From: Candidatus Carbonibacillus altaicus
GTDB lineage: Bacteria > Bacillota > Bacilli > Thermicanales > DSM-22653
Assembly (NCBI GenBank): GCA_003050645.1
Contig: PEBX01000025.1
Coordinates: forward strand, 1 to 36,052
DNA length: 36,052 nucleotides
Reading direction: 5' to 3'
The notes under the pieces are model-generated. The model saw only the letters and a list, made by a program, of their open reading frames with translations, did not search any database and was not told where the DNA came from. Below are positions 25,332-32,408 of this stretch, in pieces (the stretch's first letter is position 1; every line of letters begins with the position of its first letter). The translations under genes were made by a program, and so were the position numbers.

Positions 25332-25344
25332 TCGATCAGGCGTT
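25315..25344 (-). terminator. terminator hairpin holding both convergent stop codons
   Basis: AACGCCTGATC (25315-25325) and GATCAGGCGTT (25334-25344) form a perfect 11-bp stem with an 8-base loop that contains TTAA, read as the TAA stop on both strands. On the minus strand the stem is followed by TCATTTTTTC, a usable U tract for the ThDP-ALDH-LysDH operon; on the plus strand there is no T run. Confidence 0.7.
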
Positions 25345-26515
25345 CAAACGCATGGATAAGAACGCCCCGCGCGTGCATCCGCTCCATATACATCTCACCC
25401 GGCACACTGAGCTCCGGAGGAAGTGCGCCTTTTTTTTCGATCTCGCCGCATGCGAGCATCTCGGCCACGACTGCTAGAGAATAAGCCGTAGTCTGAGCCA
25501 TGGCTGTTACATTTTTGTGCCGATCACGAAAGGTAACCGTCTCGTAGCGCCGTTCACGACGATGGCCTTGTACTGTACCGCGAACTTGCACGCGCAGCAG
25601 CACGACATCATCGTCGTCACCCAGATCCAGTTCTTTTTTCAGCATCGTTAACAGCACATCGCGCGGGCGAACTGCTCCCTGTACCGATTCGATCTCGACC
25701 GTTCGTTCTCGATTAAAAAATCCCAGCGTCTTTAAAAGTTGCATCCGCTCGGCATGGCCGGGATAACGAACGGTTTTATACATAAGATTGTGAGCATGCT
25801 GAAACGTGTCGATGAGCGTGGACGTACCACCGGCAGTATGAAAGGCTTCCAGCGGACCGAATTGCGGGAAATAAACGGTCTCGATTTCGCTGAGAGCAGG
25901 GACGCGCACGCGCTGACCGTCGCGAATGATCTCCGAGTCATCTTCATAGTGATCGAACAGGCCTTCCAAGGAAAAAACATGCGCATACCCGAACGGCGGT
26001 TTGGGTCTTTGGGGAATCCCCCCTACATAAATCTCTATGGCCTCGATCGTCTCCAAATCGCGCGCCCCGTGCCCCGCGAGCACATTGATCATGCCTGGGG
26101 CCACGCCCACATCGGGGATGAGCGTCACGCCTTTGGCCCGCGCAACCTCCGAAAGAGCCAGTACGCGCTCAGTGACACCCATGATATGTCCACCGAGATC
26201 AGTGTAATGAACACCCGCTTCGACTGCGGCATGTGCCACCTTTTCGTTAAAAGTAAAGTATAAAGCATTTAATACGACATTGTGCGCCTCTAACGCGCTG
26301 ACAATAGCAGTTTCATCGCTTGCATCAAGTGTTCGCGTTTGCAGGCGATGGAGCGCCTCACGCCCCATGGTCTCCGCGATTTCTTCAGTCGCAGCAAGGA
26401 GTGCCTCTTCCCGAACATCGGCCAGTGTCACCGTTTGCTCCGGTGTTTCTAACAGGGCGCGTGCCGCCACGCGCCCCATCTTGCCCGCACCGAGAACGAT
26501 AAAACGATCCCCCAT
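25328..26515 (-). CDS. lysDH: lysine 6-dehydrogenase-like (saccharopine dehydrogenase family) oxidoreductase
   Basis: The product (395 residues) has an N-terminal Rossmann fold (VLGAGKMG, residues 7-14) and the saccharopine dehydrogenase C-terminal domain. It resembles the L-lysine 6-dehydrogenase of Geobacillus along its length (GVHYTDLGGHI, PDVGVAPGMIN, EAFHTAGGTSTL, ETVTFRDRHKNVTAMAQTTAYS, MHARGVLI), as judged by memory of that family. That enzyme deaminates lysine to allysine/piperideine-6-carboxylate with NAD. The upstream aldehyde dehydrogenase would then give 2-aminoadipate. The ATG at 26515 follows AAAGGATGAG; an ATG at 26545 overlapping the ALDH stop is possible. Assignment to lysine is probable, not proven. 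Confidence 0.78.
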   Translation of the reverse strand: MGDRFIVLGAGKMGRVAARALLETPEQTVTLADVREEALLAATEEIAETMGREALHRLQTRTLDASDETAIVSALEAHNVVLNALYFTFNEKVAHAAVEAGVHYTDLGGHIMGVTERVLALSEVARAKGVTLIPDVGVAPGMINVLAGHGARDLETIEAIEIYVGGIPQRPKPPFGYAHVFSLEGLFDHYEDDSEIIRDGQRVRVPALSEIETVYFPQFGPLEAFHTAGGTSTLIDTFQHAHNLMYKTVRYPGHAERMQLLKTLGFFNRERTVEIESVQGAVRPRDVLLTMLKKELDLGDDDDVVLLRVQVRGTVQGHRRERRYETVTFRDRHKNVTAMAQTTAYSLAVVAEMLACGEIEKKGALPPELSVPGEMYMERMHARGVLIHAFERLID

Positions 26516-26541
26516 GGACTCATCCTTTCTCTTGTCGCTTA

Positions 26542-28044
26542 TCATTCATCATACGAAACATCGATTTGTGCCCGCTGCAATTTGCCACTGTAGTCAACAT
26601 AGATGCTCTTCCACTCCGTAAATACATCGAGCGCTTGAATACCGGAATCACGGTGACCGTTTCCAGTCATCTTCGACCCCCCAAATGGCAAGTGAATCTC
26701 TGCACCCGTCGTGCCGGCGTTGACGTAGACGATGCCCGTATCCAGCTCTTGCATAGCGCGAAAAACGCGATTCACGTCACGTGTAAAGATAGAGCTGGAA
26801 AGCCCGTACATGACATCGTTATTGATTTCAATCGCTTCTTCCAGACTGCGAATCGGAATAATAGAGAGGACCGGGCCGAAGATTTCTTCCTGGGCAATAC
26901 GTGCGTTCGCCGGTACATCGGTAAACAAAGTGGGGGCATAATAATACCCCCCTGTGTATTCCGCTTCTACCAGCGGATGACCGCCGATTAAGAGCCGGGC
27001 ACCTTCTTGCTGACCGATTTCGACGTAATGGTGAATCTTTTCCAGTGCCCCCCGGTTGATGACCGGACCGACGCGCACCGCCTCATCCAAACCGGATCCT
27101 ACTTTTAAACTGCGGATACCGTCTAGGAGGCGCTTTTCCAATGCTTCTTTGACTTCGACATGAACGAGGACACGGCTACAGGCCGTACAGCGCTGCCCGC
27201 TCGTCCCGTAGGCGCACCAGAGGATAGCTTCTGTGGCCAGATCGAGATCAGCATCTTCCATGACGATAACCGCATTTTTGCCGCCCATCTCCAGAGACAC
27301 CCGTTTGATCAGGCGTCCCCCGCGCTCCGCAATCGTTCGACCGACTTCCGTTGAGCCCGTAAAGGAAATGACTTTAATTTTCGGATGTTCAACCATGTAG
27401 ATCGCGTCTCCACCACTTACGTAAACAACGTTGAAGACCCCTTGGGGAAACCCTGCTTCGATCACCAGCCGGGAGAGGGCATCGGCCATAAGCGGCGTCT
27501 CACTGGCCGGTTTCCAGATCACCGCATTCCCAGAAACGAGCGCCGGAAAAGCCTTCCAGGTGGCGATGGCGATCGGAAAATTCCAAGGTGTGATCAAACC
27601 GACGACCCCGATCGGCGCGCGTACACTCATGGCGAATTTATCAGGCAGTTCTGCTGGGGTCGTCTGACCGAATAACCTCCGGCCTTCGCCAGCCATATAA
27701 AACGCCATATCGATGCCTTCCTGAACTTCCCCGCGGGCTTCATCAATCGGTTTACCGTTTTCCAGCGTCAACAAGCGGGAGAGCTTTTCCTTATCGCGTC
27801 GGAGAAGCGCCCCGAGACGGTACAAATACTCCGCCCGCTTGGGAGCCGGTACGCGCTTAAATGCCTTCTGGGCCCGTTCTGCCGCCTCAACGGCACGATC
27901 GATCACTTCTTCCTGTCCAAACCAGACCTCTGCCAACGCTTCACCGGTCGCTGGATTGATGACCGGTTTAAACGCGCCCGGTAGATCATCGACAAACGTT
28001 CCATCGATCATGGGATACACTTTATCCGGATAGAGTCGTTCCAT
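26542..28044 (-). CDS. aldehyde dehydrogenase, possibly for piperideine-6-carboxylate/allysine
   Basis: The 500-residue NAD(P)-dependent aldehyde dehydrogenase has Asn155 (PWNFP), the cofactor loop FTGSTEVG, the general base Glu252 (LEMGGK) and catalytic Cys286 (SGQRCTA). The C-terminal NAGTTGAEIHLPFGG is close to enzymes acting on amino-semialdehydes. Substrate choice here rests on the adjacent lysine 6-dehydrogenase-like gene. The ATG at 28044 has AAGGAGG in front; the frame stays open far upstream, but that part lies over the ThDP gene and is not real. It overlaps the end of the ThDP enzyme gene by 23 bases, showing translational coupling. Confidence 0.9.
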   Translation of the reverse strand: MERLYPDKVYPMIDGTFVDDLPGAFKPVINPATGEALAEVWFGQEEVIDRAVEAAERAQKAFKRVPAPKRAEYLYRLGALLRRDKEKLSRLLTLENGKPIDEARGEVQEGIDMAFYMAGEGRRLFGQTTPAELPDKFAMSVRAPIGVVGLITPWNFPIAIATWKAFPALVSGNAVIWKPASETPLMADALSRLVIEAGFPQGVFNVVYVSGGDAIYMVEHPKIKVISFTGSTEVGRTIAERGGRLIKRVSLEMGGKNAVIVMEDADLDLATEAILWCAYGTSGQRCTACSRVLVHVEVKEALEKRLLDGIRSLKVGSGLDEAVRVGPVINRGALEKIHHYVEIGQQEGARLLIGGHPLVEAEYTGGYYYAPTLFTDVPANARIAQEEIFGPVLSIIPIRSLEEAIEINNDVMYGLSSSIFTRDVNRVFRAMQELDTGIVYVNAGTTGAEIHLPFGGSKMTGNGHRDSGIQALDVFTEWKSIYVDYSGKLQRAQIDVSYDE

Positions 28045-29770
28045 TTTCTTTTCCTCCTTCCAGCTCTTCCAACCAGCGTCCGACGCTAATCTCGTCGGGT
28101 GGTACGATAACATCGAGAACGACCGGCAACCCTTGTGTTCCTCGGGCGCGCTCGAGCCCAAAGGCCCAGGCTTCCGCAAACGCATCCGGCCGCTCGACGC
28201 GCCGTCCCAGCGCTCCCATACTTTCAGCCATAGCGGCAAAATTAACGGTCGAAAGTTCGGTCGCCATAACCCGTCCCGGGTAAGCATGAGCCTGGTGCTG
28301 CCGTATCGTTCCGTACAGTGCATTATTAAAAACCACCACCAACACATTGAGGTGGTAGCGCACGGCCGTCGCGATTTCCTGAACCGTCATCATCAAACCG
28401 CCATCCCCGGCAAACACAATGACCGGTCGAGCAGGGTCTGCCCATTTGGCCCCCAACGCCGCCGGTAACCCATAACCCATAGCCCCCGAAGTCGGAGCAA
28501 TCTGCCGACGATGTACCGTAAACGGAAGATAACGATGGATCCATCCTGCAAAGTTACCGGCATCATTTGCAATAACCGCATTTTCCGGAAGGTTTTCACT
28601 GATGGTTTGCATGATGGAAGCATACACAGACGGTTTAGGTGGATATTGAAGCGACTTTAGATAAGCTTCTTTAACGGTGCTACACCACCGTTCGCGCACG
28701 CGTATCGCGCTTGCGTCGGGAGTAAACGTTGAATCTGTAATCGCTTCCAAAAACGTTTTCAGATCAAATGCACCGCTTAACGCGGCTTCCGGATAACGCG
28801 CCAAAACCGCAGGATCGCGTTCGATGTGAATGAGCCTTTGATGGGGATGCGGCAAGGTGTAACCTTGCGTCGTCACCTCACTGAGCCGCGTGCCAAGGGC
28901 GATCCAGAGATCGACTTCAGAGAGATGTTCGGCGATCATCGAAGGCGTCCCCAGACCGAGGTGTCCGGCGTAACATGCATGCTCAGCCGGAAAACTATCC
29001 TGTCGGCGAAAAGCTGCGTAAACTGGTATCTGATGAATGCTCGCCCACGACGCCAAAAGCTCACGTGCGCCGCTTAAGCGCACACCGCCTCCCGCAATCA
29101 CCGCCGGCCTTCTGGATTCGCGGAGCAACGTATAAAACGCATCGATAAACATTCTATCCGGGCCGCCGTACACGATTGGCGTCTCAAAAGAAAGAAGAGA
29201 CGTTCGGGGGGACATCGGATGAGGCATACCTACCCCATCCGGTTTCATATCATCTGATTTCATATCGACGGAATCGAGAAAAACATCTTCCGGTACGATG
29301 AGCACGACCGGGCCCGGCCGACCGCTCACCGCTTCTTGATAAGCACGACGTATAAACCAGGCGAGACGTTCTCCCTGCCCGACTTCTACCACCCATTTCG
29401 CCAGCGGTCGAAACATCCCGAGCAGGTCGACTTCTTGAAATGCTTCACGGTCTTTATCTTTCCGATCTACCTGACCGAGTACGACGATAAGCGGTGTAGA
29501 ATCACTTCTAGCCGTGTGCACACCGATGGCCAGATTCCCAGCGCCAACGGCCCTGGTTGCCATTACCACGGCAGGTCGACCGCTCATCTTGGCATACCCT
29601 TCGGCCATAAATGCTGCACCGCTTTCATGACGAAATGTAAGTGTCGTCATGTCGCGAGCATCATACAGCGCATCCAGCACCTCTAAAAAGCTTTCCCCGG
29701 GGACGGTTGTCACCAGTTCAATGCCCAGTGCCTGTAACGTACGCACCATCGCCCGTCCGGCCGTCGTCAT
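28022..29770 (-). CDS. ThDP-dependent enzyme, acetolactate synthase/2-oxoacid decarboxylase-like
   Basis: The 582-residue protein has the three-domain architecture of the acetolactate synthase/benzoylformate decarboxylase superfamily: the activating Glu of FRHESGAAFMAEGYA (about Glu49), a central Rossmann-like domain (about 200-340) and the ThDP site GDGGLMMTVQEI...NN at about 435-465. It is not certain that it is a catabolic AHAS. In this operon a decarboxylase acting on a 2-oxoacid such as 2-oxoadipate is conceivable, with the ALDH downstream. The ATG at 29770 follows GAGGTG; a GTG nine bases upstream is the alternative. A 15-base tandem repeat encodes VDMKS/DDMKP near residue 160. Confidence 0.82.
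   Translation of the reverse strand: MTTAGRAMVRTLQALGIELVTTVPGESFLEVLDALYDARDMTTLTFRHESGAAFMAEGYAKMSGRPAVVMATRAVGAGNLAIGVHTARSDSTPLIVVLGQVDRKDKDREAFQEVDLLGMFRPLAKWVVEVGQGERLAWFIRRAYQEAVSGRPGPVVLIVPEDVFLDSVDMKSDDMKPDGVGMPHPMSPRTSLLSFETPIVYGGPDRMFIDAFYTLLRESRRPAVIAGGGVRLSGARELLASWASIHQIPVYAAFRRQDSFPAEHACYAGHLGLGTPSMIAEHLSEVDLWIALGTRLSEVTTQGYTLPHPHQRLIHIERDPAVLARYPEAALSGAFDLKTFLEAITDSTFTPDASAIRVRERWCSTVKEAYLKSLQYPPKPSVYASIMQTISENLPENAVIANDAGNFAGWIHRYLPFTVHRRQIAPTSGAMGYGLPAALGAKWADPARPVIVFAGDGGLMMTVQEIATAVRYHLNVLVVVFNNALYGTIRQHQAHAYPGRVMATELSTVNFAAMAESMGALGRRVERPDAFAEAWAFGLERARGTQGLPVVLDVIVPPDEISVGRWLEELEGGKENGTTLSG
29243..29272. repeat. 15-bp tandem duplication inside the ThDP gene
   Basis: TTTCATATCATCTGA (29243-29257) is followed by TTTCATATCGACGGA (29258-29272). 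It is in frame and lies in the linker between the first and central domains. Confidence 0.6.
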
Positions 29771-30045
29771 GTGCGTCACCTCTCACCTCAAGCGATGCGC
29801 AAAAACGTTTCTTTCCATTCTTCTCCCAAAGTCTTTCCTCATGCTTCTTCCCCAAATGTGTGCCTACCTCAACCGGACAGCTACCGTCTTTACTGTCTCC
29901 TCTAGACTGTTCTCACCTTCAGGTTACTACCGTGACACCCAAACTGCGCGCATGGAGACGTTAACAGCGCCTGGTAATCATCAAAGCGTTCATACGTTCC
30001 ATATTGCTTTTATTATTTAAAAAACAAGGCAATTAAGTTTAATAT
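29771..30045 (-). other. long untranslated leader of the ThDP-ALDH-LysDH operon
   Basis: About 275 bases separate the predicted transcription start from the first gene. Seen in it: a 13-codon frame (29961-30002, MERMNALMITRRC, no clear Shine-Dalgarno), a GACAG/CTGTC hairpin about midway, and the ribosome binding site. The conserved cores of lysine, glycine and T-box leaders known to me are not evident. The whole gene-free stretch 29771-30296 consists of this leader, the promoter/cre and the acsA terminator. Confidence 0.4.
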
Positions 30046-30051
30046 GCTACC

Positions 30052-30080
30052 ATTTTAATGCAAACGCTCTCAAGTGTCAA
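30052..30080 (-). promoter_or_regulatory. operon promoter with cre site in its spacer
   Basis: On the minus strand a perfect TTGACA (30075-30080) and TAAAAT (30052-30057) are 17 bases apart. The spacer contains TGAGAGCGTTTGCA (30059-30072), which on the plus strand fits the cre consensus TGNAARCGNWWNCA. CcpA bound here would block RNA polymerase directly, giving tight repression of the ThDP-ALDH-LysDH operon by preferred sugars. Confidence 0.75.
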
Positions 30081-30142
30081 GATTAAATGCCGATATTTCA
30101 TGATCTTACTAACGTTTCCGATTTTCCATAATCCACATCTAA

Positions 30143-30199
30143 ATAAAAAAAGGCCGTTCCCTCCCCCGCATTGATGTCAATGATAGGGTAGAACAGCCC
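30143..30199 (-). terminator. terminator of acsA
   Basis: On the minus strand GGCTGTTC pairs with GAACGGCC (one G-U pair), with further CCC/GGG pairing and an inner CATTGA/TCAATG stem (30169-30182), followed by TTTTTTT. It ends the acsA transcript about 100 bases after the stop codon. Confidence 0.8.
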
Positions 30200-30296
30200 G
30201 CGTATGCCTAGTCGATGAAGAATTCCTCGTGAATCACCTATGACGCGCTTCTAAACCAAATGTACACATTGTCTTCTACCAGTCGTAGAGGCAACA

Positions 30297-32111
30297 CTAT
30301 TTTTCCATCGTCGAGAGATCCCCTGTCGGAAGCCCCAGCTCCCAAGCCTTGAGCACGCGGCGCATAATCTTTCCACTCCGCGTCTTCGGTAAAGAATCTT
30401 TAAACTCCAATTCACGCGGCGCTGCATGCGCGGCCAGCCCTTTTTTCACAAATTGCTTGAGTTCCTCGGCCAGCGCATCGGACGGCGTGTAACCGGCGCG
30501 AAGCGCCACAAACGCTTTGATGATCTCACCGCGCACAGGATCGGGTTTACCGATAACCGCAGCCTCTGCCACAGCCGGATGTTCAACGAGCTTGCTTTCC
30601 ACTTCAAACGGACCGACCCGCTCTCCGGCGGTCATGATAACGTCATCGGAGCGACCTTGGAACCAGATATACCCGTCCTCGTCCATCTTCGCCACGTCAC
30701 CGGAGAGATACCATCCCGGGAATTTGAAGTATTCATTGTATTTCGCTTCATTCTTCCATATTTTACGCATCATCGCCGGCCACGGCGTCTTGATACAGAG
30801 ATTACCGACTTCGCCACGCGGCACTTCCTGTCCGTTATCATCGAGTATCGCCGCTTGAATGCCAGGGAAGGGCCGCCCCATCGAACCGGGTTTAAGCGGC
30901 ATTGATGGGTAGTTGGCAATGAGCTGTCCGCCCGTTTCCGTCATCCACCAGTTATCATGGATGCGTTGTCCGTACGCTTTCATTCCCCAACGCACGACCT
31001 CGGCGTTGAGCGGCTCACCCACACTTAAGATGTGCCGCACGCTGGAGAGATCGTATTTTTTTATAACGTCTTCGCCGGCACCCATCAACATGCGGAAGGC
31101 GGTCGGCGCACTGTACCAGATCGTGACCTTATATTTTTCGATCGTGCCATACCAGTCGTCCGGATTAAAACGTCCGCCGCGCACGACGGTCGTGACACCG
31201 TTTAACCACGGAGAGAAGACTCCGTAGCTCGTACCGGTCACCCACCCTGGATCGGCCGTACACCAGTAAATATCTTCGTCTTTAAAATCGAGCACCCACT
31301 TTCCCGTCTGATAGTGGTGAATCATAGCGTTATGCACATGATAGACACCTTTGGGCTTCCCCGTCGAACCGGAAGTATAGTGGAGGATCAGGCCGTCTTC
31401 GCGATCGACCCAGGTGATTTCAAAGTCGGACGAGGCCTTTTCCACTTCGGCATCATAGCTGTAAAAGGTCGTGCCGGCATCGGTTTCGGGTACATCATCC
31501 GGCCGCGCCCCCACCAGAATAACGTGTTTGAGATGCGGAAGATCTTTATACGGTACGCGCGGGAGAAGCTCGGGCGTCGTGACGATGGCCACCGCTTCGC
31601 TATTTTCCAGCCGATCCTTGACCGCCTGCTCCATAAACGCTTCAAACAAAGGTCCGGCCACCGCGCCGATCTTAATAATACCGAAGAGGCTTACATACGT
31701 CTCCGGACTGCGCGGTAAAAAGATAAAGACGCGATCGCCTTTTTGAATGCCCATGCCTTGGAGAACATTGGCAAAACGATCGGTGAGCGTTTTCATCTCG
31801 GCAAATGTATACGACTCATCGCGGTTTCCATCGCTATAATAAAGTGCGATTTTGTCTTTTTTATCGCCGAGTGCATGCCGGTCGATCGCTTCATAGGCCA
31901 TATTGACCTTTCCAGTCGTGTACCAGCTGAAATTTTTTTCTACATCTTCCCAGCGAAACGAGCGATACGCTTCTTCGTAATCGGGCATATTTGCATTTTT
32001 CACGGTCGGCATTAAACGTTCTTCCTGCATCTTGGCATCCGTATGTTCGCTCATGGTAAGCCCCGCCCCAAAAAGCATGCTGTTTTGCGCACGATGCGCA
32101 AGACACACCAT
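30297..32111 (-). CDS. acsA: acetyl-CoA synthetase (AMP-forming)
   Basis: AcsA converts acetate, ATP and CoA to acetyl-CoA. The ANL-superfamily motifs are present: P-loop HYTSGSTGKPKG, DNWWMTETGG, the hinge aspartate in GRSDDVI, and the catalytic lysine in LPKTRSGKIMRRVL (residue 581 by the longest reading), the lysine that AcuA acetylates and AcuC deacetylates. The longest reading is 604 residues; starts at 32054 (585) or 32012 (571, equal to B. subtilis AcsA) are as likely, since the conserved part begins at PDYEEAY and the strong Shine-Dalgarno at 32130-32136 is 18 bases before 32111. In B. subtilis acsA is divergent from acuABC; here it is about 14 kb from acuC. Confidence 0.95.
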   Translation of the reverse strand: MVCLAHRAQNSMLFGAGLTMSEHTDAKMQEERLMPTVKNANMPDYEEAYRSFRWEDVEKNFSWYTTGKVNMAYEAIDRHALGDKKDKIALYYSDGNRDESYTFAEMKTLTDRFANVLQGMGIQKGDRVFIFLPRSPETYVSLFGIIKIGAVAGPLFEAFMEQAVKDRLENSEAVAIVTTPELLPRVPYKDLPHLKHVILVGARPDDVPETDAGTTFYSYDAEVEKASSDFEITWVDREDGLILHYTSGSTGKPKGVYHVHNAMIHHYQTGKWVLDFKDEDIYWCTADPGWVTGTSYGVFSPWLNGVTTVVRGGRFNPDDWYGTIEKYKVTIWYSAPTAFRMLMGAGEDVIKKYDLSSVRHILSVGEPLNAEVVRWGMKAYGQRIHDNWWMTETGGQLIANYPSMPLKPGSMGRPFPGIQAAILDDNGQEVPRGEVGNLCIKTPWPAMMRKIWKNEAKYNEYFKFPGWYLSGDVAKMDEDGYIWFQGRSDDVIMTAGERVGPFEVESKLVEHPAVAEAAVIGKPDPVRGEIIKAFVALRAGYTPSDALAEELKQFVKKGLAAHAAPRELEFKDSLPKTRSGKIMRRVLKAWELGLPTGDLSTMEK

Positions 32112-32127
32112 GCCTTGGGCGGGTCAA

Positions 32128-32136
32128 CACCTCCTT
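32128..32136 (-). promoter_or_regulatory. displaced Shine-Dalgarno upstream of acsA
   Basis: AAGGAGGTG is an almost ideal ribosome binding site, but the first in-frame ATG is 18 bases beyond AAGGAGG and only an out-of-frame TTG lies closer. The real acsA start therefore stays open. Confidence 0.45.
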
Positions 32137-32325
32137 ATGCTTGAATATTAGATTATGACTTTTCGCTCCAAATCCGTTTGCGCCTTACGCTCTTTAAGAA
32201 AAACTTCTGGTAAACATAACATAAGACGCCGCTTACACCATTCAATCTTGCGCCCGATGATAAAGCATGATAATAAAACATAATAATTCTTAAATCAAGG
32301 CGATTTCGTCTCATCGGATGAGCCT

Positions 32326-32337
32326 ATTTTAACACAA
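32326..32337 (-). promoter_or_regulatory. extended -10 element, probable acsA promoter
   Basis: On the minus strand TTGTGTTAAAAT gives TGT plus TAAAAT, an extended -10 like those of tig and yugN. The -35 zone falls in the tandem repeats at 32343-32380 and has no consensus box. The leader to acsA would be about 200 bases or more; no riboswitch or gene was seen in it. Confidence 0.5.
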
Positions 32338-32342
32338 TCTTT

Positions 32343-32380
32343 CCATTAAATCTAGCCATAAAACTAGCCGTAAAATCTAG
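32343..32380. repeat. 12-13-bp tandem repeat x3 in the acsA promoter region
   Basis: CCATTAAATCTAG (32343-32355), CCATAAAACTAG (32356-32367) and CCGTAAAATCTAG (32368-32380) lie directly upstream of the extended -10 element. They cover the -35 position, so they could be binding sites for an activator or drift products of slippage. Confidence 0.7.
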
Positions 32381-32408
32381 CGAGCGGACAACCTTTTCCC
32401 AAGATCAC

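Noticed and set aside
28045-28347. 101-codon N-terminal extension of the aldehyde dehydrogenase frame
   Set aside because: It lies over the ThDP gene in another frame and is not ALDH-like; the ATG at 28044 has AAGGAGG and gives the normal length.
29771-30045. Known riboswitch (lysine, glycine) or T-box in the operon leader
   Set aside because: The conserved core sequences of these classes could not be found by eye; a covariance search would be needed.
32221-32260. TGTAAGCGGCGTCT in the acsA leader as a cre site
   Set aside because: Three mismatches at conserved positions; too weak to claim, although acsA is CcpA-controlled in B. subtilis.
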